Source: Chara braunii | Taxonomy: Eukaryota > Streptophyta > Charophyceae > Charales > Characeae | Direction: 5' to 3' | DNA length: 36,402 bases | Assembly (NCBI GenBank): GCA_003427395.1 | Contig: BFEA01000318.1 | Span: 983,116-1,019,517 of the forward strand | Part shown: positions 18,105-30,629 of the stretch, piece by piece | Numbering within the stretch: position 1 is the first letter of the stretch | Layout of the letters: the number at the start of each line of letters is the position of its first letter | Program-made: the position numbers and the translations under genes | Notes under the pieces: model-generated | What the model was told of the DNA's origin: nothing | The model's database searches: none | Seen by the model: only the letters and a program-made list of their open reading frames with translations

Positions 18105-20965
18105 TTTGAGTCTAGACAAGCTGTGAAACACCTTCCTCCTTTTCGATGATAGTGTAATTATTTCCACTTTTGTTAGAAAAAGTGACATGGATCAGGAATA
18201 TTGTTCCGGCGTGAGCCTTACTACCACGTACAAGACTTTACTATACTCTCCTTCTCTTCAACGGTTGATCACTTCATTTACCTTCAGCCCCATCTTGAAC
18301 GTGAATTTCATACAAGTTTTTTGCCCTTATTGAATCAAGCAATTCATAACATATCTAGACATACACAAACATGCAGCAAGCAATTAACAAATATGTGTAC
18401 ATAACAAGTTACAAATTTCACTCAACAAAGAACAAGACATACACATATATTATTTATTCCCACAGACATTCATTCATACACAGTCGTACATATTTACCAT
18501 ACTGAGAATAAGAAGTTTTATCAATCTTTATATTATACTGTAATTTTGAGGCGTTGGATAACTCTTAAGTGGATACTTAGATTGAGTATAGTATTAAAGG
18601 AGATAGTTATTTAAGTAGATAGTCCCATGATACAATTTTCAATGTGTAACCAATCGATAAAGTTAAAGCCTATTCATATACTTTTCAAGAATCAGATAAA
18701 TTTAATCGGACTATTTATGCAATGACTTCTAAAGCTACTTCATTACCATACTTTGTCGTATACAACCTCAAACGGATACATATTTTTCAAGTAGTTGAAC
18801 TAATATTATGGTTGTTATACTATTTGTCCCCAAGGATTAATCAATCACTTAGCGCATGATTAAATAATTAATTTATATTTCATAATCTTCTAAGGGTTAA
18901 ATATTTTTTCAATTAACAATCATACCAATTAAAATTTATATCGCATTGCCATAATATTATAGTCATATTGATACTAACTAGTCGGTCTCTAACTATTGAG
19001 ATAACTAAGCATAGTATTACTTTCCTTTATTTTATTTCTCTACTCACAGCATCTCATACTGTGATTATGATCAATTCTTCTAAGATTACTTTTGAAAGTT
19101 GTACCAAATATCGAGGTTTTTTATATCAGAATACACCAGATATATGTTAATTCACTACCACTTAAACGTACATATTAAGTAGATGAATTTGCTACGGCAT
19201 AATGTCGACAATTAAACAACTCTATATATTCTCACAGCTTCACTACAATCAATAGGTTTTCAGATAAGGTAGTTATTTTAAATAGATAGTCGAAGACTCA
19301 TATGTTGCATGATACAATTTATTGAGTTTGACTATTATCGAGAGATCGAGTCTATCATCAGAACCTATATCATATAGCTCTAAGCATTTGATGATCGATT
19401 CAAATCCTGTGAGCAATAATCAAAATGGTTAGTTGATATTTACAATCTTATAATCGGAATATATGATACATGATCTCACAAACATGTGTGGTCTTGAAAC
19501 AGGTAGTCTAACTTTTATACACCTCAGGGTTCAAGAGGTATATTCGTCATTATATACATAATATAACTTCAAAATAGAACTAATAGTACGCATCATGTCT
19601 CTTTTTCTACCTTAGTTGAACTTTTTTCACATCATTCAAGAAAGGTACTATAATGATGAGACACAAAAAAAGATAATATTGCATTAATCTTCGCGGTGTG
19701 AAAATCATTGCTTAAGTCACTCTGATCTAGTCCTTCCTAATTTTTTTACAATGATCTGGATAAGAAATTATAGCCTCATTAGAACTAACGTTTCAGTTTT
19801 TTTAGCTTTGGATAAGCAACACTCAATCCCTCTATGTTTGTCTTTCAAACACAATCCCCCTACACGGTGTTAAGAGTCAACCATGCATAAAACGTTAGGG
19901 TATAAAAGAAAAAATGAAAGCATAATACATAAGTAATTATCCATTGGTACAACTTACAAAACGAATGGTGGATCAGGACGCACAATGGCAATGAAAATAC
20001 AAGGCGAGACAGTTGAAGAAAGACGATTAAGCATAAAGAATGAGATATGATGGATATGGAAGAAGGTTAATCTTGTATAAGAAAATAATTTAAAGCATGG
20101 TAAGGAACGATATAATATTTTTTGCAAAAGGTGCTAACTCACTTAACCAAAGGAGGTCGTATGTTTGTGCTCGTCACCTTGATAACCTCACAATCTCATA
20201 CCATCTCCTTTCTCTTCTTTTTTGTCTGTCTTGTGAAGTAGATAGGCGCATACAATGACCTTCCTTATCGACCTCATCTTGCTGAGCCGATTTCTTACTT
20301 TTGTGTCTTAGGAGGGACACCGAATGAATATTTACTCATAGGAATACAACACTCACGAACCTATGGTTAGTAGAAGTTAATAAGTAAGAGATGCAATAAT
20401 ACAATAGATAAGTTAACACAATGCTCCAATATGATTAAGAAAATTATAATGCGAGCAACGCTAAGCAGAAACTATAAGTTAACACAATGCGCCAATATGA
20501 TTAAGGAATTCATGATGCGAGCAACGCTAAGAAGGACCTAGGCGGGGGTGAGATAGTAAGGACAATGATCGGGCTATCAAACATGAGAATTTGGCAAGCA
20601 TAAGTATAAATAAGGTCATATTAAGTTAATTATCTCCCTCCCTGCTTGTTGATGACTAAAAGATCTCTCCTTCTGCCACTAGTTATGCCGATTAGTTTAG
20701 GCATTTGGATTGACACGTCGCTACAACGGAAGTTTTAAGTGTTCCCCGCTTTAGTATTGAGTCTCACCACATCTCCCTCCGATTTCCATGCTCGTACCTT
20801 GACGGTCTCATCGGACAAAGAATCACAACCTCATTCACACCCTTCTAAGACTCAGTTGATAAGATCGTACCTCTTCAAAGTGTGGTAGACCCGCGCAACA
20901 TAAACCAATTTTAGTTTATCACGCAAAAACTTGTTCATGCCAAGCAGTAATTGTCGTACCTTTTG
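18105..20965. repeat. 2.9-kb tandem unit, copy 1
   Basis: This is the first of three head-to-tail copies. The copy starts are marked by TTTGAGTCNAGACAAG at 18105, 20966 and 23957. Copy 1 is 2861 bp, shorter mainly because about 88 bases between TATACTCTC and TTCAACGG (near 18246) and a short ACACCTCACT segment are missing. The unit is AT-rich with no coding frame over about 100 codons. An internal 66-bp direct duplication (AAGTTAACACAATGC at 20410 and 20476) is repeated in every copy. Confidence 0.9.
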
Positions 20966-23956
20966 TTTGAGTCCAGACAAGGTATGAAACACCTTCGTCC
21001 TTTTCGATGATAGTGAAATTATTTCCCCTTTTGCAAGAAAGAGTGACAACACCTCACTATGGACCAGGAATATTGTTCCGGCGTGAGTCTCACTACCACG
21101 TACAAGACTTTACTATACTCTCTTTAAATCGCTGGAAAAAAAAATCAATCGACGTTGCAATCTTTCAAAGGACAGATCCTGCATGGTGACCTCCCTTGAA
21201 AAAATTCCTTCCCTTCAACAGTTGGTCACTTCATTCACCTTCAGCTTCATGCTGAATGTGGATTTCATCCAGTTGTTTTACCCTTATTGAAGAAAACAAT
21301 TCATAACATATCTAGACATACACAAACAGACATAAAGCATTCAACAAATATATTTACATAACAAGTTACAAATTTCACCCAATAATGAACAAGATATACA
21401 ATGATATATCACTTCAAACATATTTATAAATTCCCACATACATTCATTCATACACAATCATACACATTTACCATACTAAGAAGAAGAAGTTTTATCAATT
21501 TTTATATATGACAATGTAATTTTGAGGTGTTGGATAACTCTTAAGTGGATACTCTCATACTCTGATTAGATTGAGTATAGTATTAAAAGAGATAGTTATA
21601 TAAGTAGATAGTCTCATGGTATAATTTTCAATGTGTACCCAATTAATAAAGCTTAAGCTTATTCTTATACTTTTCAAAAATCAGATACATTTAATTGGAC
21701 CATTTATGCAATGACTTATAAAGCTACTTCATTATCATACTATGTCGTAAACAACCTCAAACGGATACATATTTTTCAAGTACATGAACTAATATTACGG
21801 TCGCTATACTATTTGTCCCTAAGGATTAATCAGTCACTAAGCGCATGATGAAATAATTAATTTATATTTCATAATCTTCTAAGGGTTAAATATTTTTTTC
21901 AATGAACAATCATACCCATTAAAATTTATACTGCATTGTCATAATATTATAGTCATATTAATACTAACTAGTCAGCCTCTAACTATTGAGATAACTAAGC
22001 ATAGTATTACAGTACTATTACTTACCTTTATTTTATTTATCTACTCATATCATCTCAATCTCTGATTATGATCATTTTTTCTAAGACTATTTTCGAAAGC
22101 TATACCAAATATCGAGGTTTTTTTGTATAAGAATACACCACATATATTTTAATTCACTACCACTTAAACGTACCTATTAAGTAGATGACTTTGCTACAGT
22201 ATAATGACGACAATTAAACAACTCTATATATTATCATAGCTTCACTACAATCAGTAGGCTTTAAGAGAGGATGGTTATTTTAAATAGATTGTCCAAGACT
22301 CATATGTTGCACGATACAATTTCTTGAGTTTGACTATTATCGAGAGATCGAGTCTATCATCAGAACCTATATCATATAGCTCTAAGAATTGGATGATCGA
22401 TTCAGATCATGTGAGCAATAATCAAAATGGTTAGTTTAAATTTACAATCTTATCATTAGAATAAATGACACACGATCTCTCGAGCATACGTGGTCTTGAA
22501 AAAGGAAGTCTAACTGTTATACACTTCAGGGTTCAAGAGGTATATTCGTCATTATATACGTAATACAACTTCAAAATGGAACTAATAGTACGCATCATGT
22601 CTTTTTTTCTACCTTAGTGGGATTCTTTTCTCGTTATTCAAGAGAGGTACTATAATGATGAGACACAAAAAATAGATAATATTGCATTAATCTTCGCGGT
22701 ATGAAAATTACTACTTAAGTCAATCTGATCTAGTTCTTCCTAGAACTTTGACAATGGTCTGGATAAGAGATTCTAGCCTCATTAGAACTAATGTTTCAGT
22801 TTTGTTAGCTTAGGATAAGCAACACCCGATCCCTCTATGTTTGTCTTTCAGACAATCCCCCTATATGGTGGTTAAAAGACAGCTCTTCAAAAATCGTTAT
22901 GGAATAAAACAAGAAATGTAAGCATAATACATAAGTAATGATCTATTGATACAACTTACAAAATAAATGGTGGATCAGGAGGCACGATCGCGGAGAAAAT
23001 ACAAGGCGAGACAGTTGAAAAAAGACGATTAAGCATAAAGAATGAGATATGATAGATATGGAAGGAGGATGATGTTATACAGGAAAATAATTTAAAGCAT
23101 GATAAGGAACGGTATAATATTTTTTGCAAAAGGTTCTAAGTCACTTTACCAAAGGAGGTCACATGTTCGTGTTAGTCACCTTGATAACCGCACAATCACA
23201 TACCATCTCCTTTCTCTTCGTTTTTCTCTCTCTTATGAAGTAGATAATGACCTTCCTTATCGACCTCATCTTCCTGATCCGATTCCTTACTTGTGTGTCC
23301 TAGGCGGGACACGGTTTACTCATAGGTAATACAACACTCGCGAACCTATGGTTAGTACAAGTTAATAAGTAAGAGATACAATAATGCAATACATAAGTTA
23401 ACACAATGCTCTGATATGATTAAGAAAATCATGATGCGAGGAACGCTAAGCAGGAACTATAAGTTAACACAATGCGTCAATATGAGTAAGGAAATCATGA
23501 TGCGAGAAACGCTAAGTAAGAACTAGGTAGGGGTAAAATAGTAAGGGCAATATTCGGGTTATCAAATATTGGAATGGGGCAAGCATAAGTATAAGTAAGG
23601 TCAGCTTAAGTTAATTATCTCACTCTCACTCTTTGCTTGTTGATGGTTGAAAGATCTCTCGTTCGGCCACTAGCTATACCGATTAGTTCAATCATTTGGG
23701 TTGACACGTCACTACAATGAAAGTCTTAAGCGTTTCCCGCTTTAGGATTGAGTCTCAGCACATCTCCCTCCGATTTTCACGCTCGTACCTTGACGGTCTC
23801 ATAGGAAAAAGAATGACAACCTCATTCACACCCTTCTAAGGCTCAGTTGATAAGATCGTACTTCTTCGAAGTGTGGTGGACCCACACAACAGAAACCAAT
23901 TTTAGTTTATCACTTCAAAACTTATTCATTCCAAACAGTAATTGCCTCACTTTTTC
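20966..23956. repeat. 2.9-kb tandem unit, copy 2
   Basis: This is the full-length unit, 2991 bp. It contains the ATGGACCAGGAATATTG block (21059), a TTCATTCACCTTCAG block, several TAAGTAGATAG repeats, and near its end the CTCGTACCTTGACGG block related to 2511. Short frames such as plus 23099-23329 recur at the same place in copy 3 but carry different stops and indels, so they are not maintained as genes. Confidence 0.9.
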
Positions 23957-26714
23957 TTTGAGTCCAGACAAGGTATGAAACACCTTCCCCATTTTCGATG
24001 ATAGTGTAATTATTTTCCCTTTTGCAAAAAAAAGTGACAACACCTCACTATGGACCAGGAACATTGTTCCGGCGTGAGTCTCACTACCACATACAAGACT
24101 TTATTATACTCTTTTTAAGTCGCTAAGAAACAAAATCAATCGACGTTGCAATCTTTCAAAGGATAGATTTTGCATGCTGACCTCCCTTGAGAGAATTTCT
24201 TCCCTTTAACGGTTGGTCAGTTCATTCACCTTAAGCTCCATATTGAATGTGGGTTTCATACAGTTTTTTTACTCTTATTAAACAAAGCAATTCATAACAT
24301 ATCCAAACGTACACAAACAGACATCAAACATTCAACAAATATGCTAACATAACAAGTTACAAATTTTACTCAATCAAGAACAAGACATACAATGATACAT
24401 CACTTGAAACATTTATTATTCATTCCCACATACATTCATTCATACACAGTCATACACATTTACCATACTCAGAATAAGAAGTTTTATCAATCTTTATATA
24501 ATATTGTAATTTTGAGGCGGTTGATAACCCATAAGTGGATACTCTCATACTTTAATTAGATTGAGTATAGTATTAAAGGAGATAGTTATTTAAGTAGATA
24601 ATCCCATAATTTAATTTTCAATGTGTAACCAATCGATAAACTCTAAGCCTATTTCTATACTTTTCAAAAATCAGATACATTTAATCGGACTATTTATGCA
24701 ATGACTTTTAAAGCAACTTCATTATCATACTCTATTGTATACAACCTCAAACGGATACATATTTTTGAATTAGATGACCTAATATTACAGTCACTAAGCG
24801 GGTGATGAAATAATTAATTTATATTTCAGAATCTTCTAAGGGTTAAATATTTTTCCAATTAATAATCATACCAATTAAAGTTTATATCGCATTGTCATAA
24901 TGTTATAGTTATAGTAATACTAACGAGTAGGTCTCTAACTATTGAAATAACTAAGCATAGTATTACTTACCTTTATTTTATTTCTCTACTCATATCATCT
25001 CATACTATGGTTATAATCAGTTTTTATGATTATGATCAGTTTTTATAAGATTACTTTCGAAAGTTATAGCAAATATTGAGGATTTTTGCATAAGAATACA
25101 CCAGATATATGTTAATTCACAACTACTTAAACGTACCTATTAAGTAGATGACTTTGCTATAATATAACGACGATATTTAAACAACTCGATATATTCTCAT
25201 AACTTCACTACAATCAGTAGGCTTTCAGAGAGGGTAGTTATTTTAAATAGATAGTCCAAGACTCATATGTTGCACGATACAATTTTTTTAGTTTGACTGT
25301 TATCGAGAGATTGAGTTTAACATCAGGACTTATATCATATAGCTCTATTAATTGGATGATCGATCCAAATCCTGTGAGCAATAATCAAAATGGTTCGATT
25401 AAATTTACAATCTTATAATCGGAATACATGACACATGACCTCGCGAACATGCGTGATCTTAAAGTAGGTAGTCTAATTGTTATACACCTCAGGGTTCAAG
25501 ATGTATATTCGTCATTATATATATAATATAACTTTAAAATGGAACTAATAATACGCAACATGTCTCTTTTTCTACCTTAATGAAACTTTTTTCTTGCCAT
25601 TCAAGAGAGGTACTATAATGATGAGACACAAAAGAGATATAATATTACGTTAATCTTCACGGTGTGAGAATCATTACTTAAGTCAATCCGATCGAGTCCT
25701 TCCTAAAATTTTGACAATGGTCTGGATAAGAGATTCTAACCTCATTAGAACTAACGTTTCAGTTTTGTTAGCTTAGGACAAGCAACACCCGATCTCTCTA
25801 TGTTTGCCTTTCAGAGAATTCCCCTATACGGGGGTTAAGAGACAACCCTGCATAAATCGTTATGATATAAAAGAAAATATGTAAGCATAATACATAAGTA
25901 ATTATTCATTGGTACAACTTACAAAACGAATGGTGGATCAGGACGCACGATGGCGGTGAAAATACAAGGCGAGATAGTTAAAGAAAGACAGTTAAGTATC
26001 AAGAATGAGGTATGATGGATATGGAAGGAGGATAATCTTACACAGGAAAATAATTTAATGCATGGTAAGGAACAATATAATATTCTTTGCAAAAGGTTCT
26101 AAGTCTATTCACCATAGAGGAGGTCGTATGTTTGTGTTGATCACCTTGATAACCGCACAATCACATACCATCTCCTTTCTCTTCTTTTTTATCTCTCTTG
26201 TGAAGTACATTGGCCCATATAGTGACCTTCCTTATCGACCTCATCTTCCTAAACCGATTCCTTACTTGTGTGTCTTAGGTGGGACACCGAATGAATATTT
26301 ACTCATAGATAATACAACACTCGCGAACCTATGGTTAGTAGAAGTTAATAAGTAAGAGATACAATAATGCAATACATAAGTTAGCACAATGCGCCAATAT
26401 GATTAAGAAAATCATGATGTGAGCAACGCTAAACAGGAACTATAAGTTAACACAATACGCCGATATGATTAAGGAAATCATGATGCGAGCAACGCTAAGC
26501 AGAAACTAGGAAGGGGTGAGATAATAAGGACAATGATCGGGCTATCAACCATTAGAATTGGGCAAGCATAAGTATAAGTAAGGTCAGATTAAGTTAACTA
26601 TCTCCCTTTATGCTTGTTAATGGTTAAAAGATCTCTCGTTCGACTACTAGCTATGTCGATTAGTTCAATCATTTGGGTTGACACATCGCTACAATAAAAG
26701 TTTTAAGCGTTTTC
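23957..26714. repeat. 2.9-kb tandem unit, copy 3 (3' end missing)
   Basis: This matches copy 2 up to TTTTAAGCGTTTTC and then breaks into unrelated sequence; the last about 240 bases of the unit are absent. Copies 1-3 differ by scattered substitutions and small indels, so the duplication is not recent. Confidence 0.88.
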
Positions 26715-27732
26715 ATCAGTCCTCGGGTCGCATCAAACCAAAGTCAACAGAAAAATGACGTGCTTATGAGAAATAGACGCTATGATCTAGTGTTTCAATT
26801 TACTCGAATAATCGGAGCTTACTAGGAATCACTTATTATAACACTATAACTTTCATAATATATTCAAGGTACATGGAGGATAAACCATGATAGTGAGCTG
26901 TAGATTTTGAGTCACCCTACTTGTAAAACAGTCACCGACATTCAAGATTAATCAATGCATTAAAGACTCGTCAAGCTAATAATTTAAGTAGGTAACGAAA
27001 CTCGAATCAAAGCAAGAGATAACATCAGAGATGACAAGTAAAACTTGCATACGGGTGGCTTGAAAGTAATGTTATTAAGCTTGTCTTCCATCAGAATTGT
27101 CAAGGTTGTCTACAGTCTAATGAGAATATCAAATAACAAGTTATTGCTAACATGGACGTCAAATTGATGGTTTAGACAGAGGTGAATATAAATGTTCATG
27201 TAGAAATCACATCGTGACTTAATAAGCATAAAGGATTATGAATCACCTCGTAGTCGTAACGTCTCTGATACCAAGTTTCGATGATTAACATGTCATCCTC
27301 TTCTAAGGGTTCCCCCCCCATCCTTGTATCCCCAATTTCACTTTTTACTACTAACGCACTTGTCATCAGTAGACCACATTGAGTCATGAGGCATAGAAGG
27401 TGAGACAACAATACTACGTGAAGTATATATGAAGGTAAGCATGTATCAAGGTCTCTCTAGCATGTAACAATGATTGCTCTCGAAGATTATGCTTTGAGTG
27501 TTTAAAGACACTACTTGGGATGATTATCACAAGTTTACATTGTCGCCAACGAGCCCAACTATATTGGGTTGATGACAAGGGTATCCTTAACATATTGGAC
27601 ACAGTTATATTATAGATTCCATAACTATTAGGGATTCATACCCATACTAACCTTGGTCCTTATATGAGAGCGTCGAAAAATAAGTCTCTCACAATTTTCA
27701 TCTAAAATAATCTTAAGACTGAGTATTTAATA
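26715..27732. other. AT-rich stretch between array and LINE
   Basis: No gene is supported. The only recognisable element is the primer-binding-site-like motif at 27261-27273. The junction with the LINE at about 27733 shows no poly(A) or target duplication that I can identify. Confidence 0.45.
27261..27273 (-). promoter_or_regulatory. Second tRNA-iMet primer-binding-site-like motif
   Basis: On the minus strand this reads TGGTATCAGAGAC, matching 11 of 13 bases of the plant initiator-Met site, with AATCATCGAAACT before it, as often seen after an LTR end. No paired LTRs are recognisable around it, so it is probably a relic. Confidence 0.4.
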
Positions 27733-29918
27733 TTATCTCAAACAGTATCGTAGGGCCGACAGCGATTCAGTCGTGTTGACCGAGACTGCAAACAATTCGT
27801 CTGCCAACGCCTTTACCTTGCACACCCGCTGAGCCACGTCTATTCCCTGAATTTGGGATTGGTTCTGATATTGTTCAGTGGGACTTCCAGATGGACCACG
27901 AACAGCAAAGGCGCCAAGGGACACCCCTGGCGCAGCGACCGTGACAGACGGAACGGTACTGAGATATTCCCGTTCACCATAACTGACGCTGTGGAGATCG
28001 AATACAACCCTACCACCCAATTGCAGAAGACTTCTCCAAACCCCATCCATTTGAGGGAGGTCAAGACGTATGACCAGTTTACCCGGTCGTACACCTTTTC
28101 CATATCCAACAGCAGGACATTGACGTCTAACTCCTCCTGAATCACTACCTCTAACACTTCCACCGCAGTCACGATGTTTTCATATATGAAGCGACCCCTG
28201 ACGAATGAAGCCTGGTCATCCTCCACAAGATGCGGAAGATATCTACCTAGTCTTTGTGCCAACACCTTCGCCAGGATCTTATAGGAGACATTAAGTAGCG
28301 AGATTGGTCTCCAATTACGGATTTCGCTTGTGTCGCCCTTCTTAAAAATGATGGAAATTATCCCTCGGCAGGCACTGTCTGATAGTTTGCCTCCCATCTG
28401 CATCTCGTTGTAGATCTCTACGAGGTTGCTTCCCAACACGTTCCAGTGTTGCCGGTAGAACTCTGTCGGGCGTCCGTCGTTACCTGGAGTCTTCTCATTC
28501 GCCATTGCTTTCAGGGCTTCCTCTGCCTCCTCTTTCGTGATTGGACTGTCCAGGTCTAAGCGTCCCTGAGTGTGCAGCCTTACTGTCGTGTTATTCCAGT
28601 GGTCAAAATTGGCGGCCAGATCAATATCTGCACCCTCCCCCTGCCTTCTTGACGTCAGTATATCCTGAAAGTACAGCCTTGCTTACCTGCATAATTCCTC
28701 TGGTTCCACCGCAGCTGGTTCGTTGGAGTCAAACGGATGTCTGAGTTCTTTCAACACAGGAGCGCTTCTTGTCGGTGTCAGCTTTTGAAAGGTCTCCCTA
28801 GTCATTCTATCATACACCTCCATTCCCTTGATCTTCAGCCTTTTTGCCCACACCTCGGACTTTTCCTGTTGCTTCTCATCCCATTCCGCTAGCCTTCTGG
28901 TTCGCTCCTTTCCCCACGTCAATTCTGATATGGGGTGCCTCTTCATTTTTTCCTCTGCATCATGTACACTCTTCCAGCATTTCTTTTCCTTTTTGTTCCT
29001 GTTCAGCGCGAGTATCCAAGAGAACACATCCAACAACTTTGACAAAATCCTTGACCCCGCTTCCCACCATTCGGCTAGTGTTAGGAATCGCTCTTTCTGC
29101 TTCTGCCACCGTTCCCAGAACCCCTGGGTCCACCGATTCAACCCTTCGCATTGTAAGTTCATATTGTTGAGCTTAAAATAATCTCTGCCTCTCTGTTGTT
29201 CCTTGGCGAAGTTGAAATGTTTAACAACTGGTTTGTGGTCCGAAACTGGGTTGATGACTTCCTCCACGTTTATCACCTGTTTCTTCAGACTTCCTCCCAC
29301 CAATAGATAGTCGAGCCTCCTTCCTTTCCCCCGGTGTGAAAACCAGGTGTATCCGGGTTTTGCTGGTCGCAGCTCCCTGCAGATATCCTAGAGGTCAAGG
29401 TCCAATATCAAGTCTACCAACGTGAGCACATCCTTCGAGCATCCTTTGTCTTTGTGTTTTGGCTGAGAGTCCAGAACTGTGTTCCGGTCTCCGCCAATGA
29501 TGACCTCGTCGACATCTGGAAAAGTCACTCGCAGTTCGTCAAAGAAGGCGATCCTCTCCTTCCGTCTCACAGGGGCATATACCGATGCTGCTGCCCATGT
29601 GATGTCCCCTTGCCTCAGAATCACCCAGGCCCAGCGACCCCAGAGGTCCCCGTAGTAATCGACTATTTGAACTGCCCAATCCCTATGGATCAGGATCCCA
29701 ACACCGCTCTTTGTCCCTTGCGCCGCCGACCAAATTTGTGGACCATCCCACCACCTTCCTAGTTCCCCTACTCTCTCATTGTCTAGCTTTGTCTCTTGTA
29801 GACATGCAATCTTGATTCTCTTATCATGCAGCCAGGATTTTACCTTCGCCCGTTTGCTCCTTCCGGTTGTATCGCCAAAGCCCTGGAGGTTCCATGTCGC
29901 TATCTTGATCTTAACCAT
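27733..29918 (-). pseudogene. LINE ORF2: endonuclease plus reverse transcriptase
   Basis: Endonuclease motifs from the ATG at 29918: ATWNLQ (residues 7-12), CLQETK (39-44, catalytic Glu 42), SVYAP (112-116, Tyr 114) and GGDRN (142-146, Asp 144 and Asn 146; family consensus GGDFN). SDHKP follows near 29243. RT motifs: NWRPISLLN, QASFVRGR, LLLDMEKVYDRV (catalytic Asp at residue 134 of the segment starting 28505) and RQGCPLAPLLF. The breaks are an in-frame TAG at 29388-29390, an in-frame TAA at 28683-28685 and a frameshift near 27850. The motif that should be ADD reads ADE (27793-27804), losing a catalytic Asp. The frame is about 730 codons against roughly 1,200 for full plant L1 ORF2. It ends 17 bases downstream of the preceding ORF's stop. 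Confidence 0.9.
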
Positions 29919-29934
29919 TCACTCTCGCCGCTCC

Positions 29935-30501
29935 TTATTGCTGTTGGATGTGAGCATTGATTGATCGGTCTTCGGGCCAACTTTGAGTGAGGGCTGCCCT
30001 TAAGAAGCAGGGGTCCAGTTTCTTCTCCTTTGGCAGCCTCATCTTCATCTCCGATAGGACGTCTGCCGTCATCATAATCGGAGAGATCATGAACCTCGCC
30101 AATATTTGCTTCTTGGCTTCCACAAAGATGGCCAAAGGGACTAACCTCAAACCAAGCGGTTCGAGCTCCGCCAACTTCTTTTCTGTCAGTCTGGCGTCCA
30201 CCAGAGGGACGTAAAACTTCACTTTGTTCCCTGACGGACCGAACAGTATTCTGGGCATCGCAATTTTTGGGATAATCCTCATTGGGATCGAGTACAGATA
30301 CAGGTTTTTCAGACTGCTCTCGATATCTAGGATTGTTGGCATCTCTGTTACCACTTGTCCAAAAATTAGTGACTGACCTTGGTTCTTCTGCCACGTCGCC
30401 ACCCAAAGCACGTTCCGAAAGGCCGTGTAGACGAGAGGCACTAAGTACTGCGAGAGTTCAGTACCCAAATCGCGAGTCGACGCCAGCCTTCGGTCCCTCA
30501 T
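29935..30501 (-). CDS. Intact 188-codon ORF between LINE ORF1 and ORF2
   Basis: I do not recognise this protein. The frame starts at an ATG preceded by TAAAAAAAA and runs uninterrupted to a stop 17 bases before the endonuclease ATG. It is basic overall, with a moderately hydrophobic N-terminal part (YLVPLVYTAFRNVLWVATW), a central strand-rich-looking section with many Ile/Pro residues (IPMRIIPKIAMPRILFG), and a C-terminal Lys-rich stretch (MRLPKEKK). No zinc knuckle, signal peptide or clear membrane helix is seen. Its neighbours in the same element are broken by stops and frameshifts while this frame is not. It could be a separate accessory protein, the C-terminal half of ORF1 reached by frameshift, or an N-terminal extension of ORF2. 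The overlapping frame 30406-29900 is less protein-like. Confidence 0.55.
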   Translation of the reverse strand: MRDRRLASTRDLGTELSQYLVPLVYTAFRNVLWVATWQKNQGQSLIFGQVVTEMPTILDIESSLKNLYLYSIPMRIIPKIAMPRILFGPSGNKVKFYVPLVDARLTEKKLAELEPLGLRLVPLAIFVEAKKQILARFMISPIMMTADVLSEMKMRLPKEKKLDPCFLRAALTQSWPEDRSINAHIQQQ

Positions 30502-30629
30502 TTTTTTTTACCTGGCGTCACCATCCCTACCTCCTGACCCACTGATCTTTCCGATCCGCTTCGTGATAGTCTTGAAGCTCTCGATGGTTCTGGTGTGACT
30601 GACGGTTGAGACGTCATACTCAATCTTCT

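Noticed and set aside
19394-19412. tRNA T-arm-like GATTCAAATCC
   Set aside because: It has no acceptor stem, D-arm or anticodon arm in the right places, and it is part of the 2.9-kb repeated unit.
26705-26740. Minus-strand CTGATGA, a possible hammerhead
   Set aside because: No GAAA follows at a suitable distance and no stem II can be drawn.
29900-30406. 168-codon frame overlapping the 188-codon LINE ORF
   Set aside because: It overlaps the better frame, runs into the endonuclease start and has less protein-like composition.
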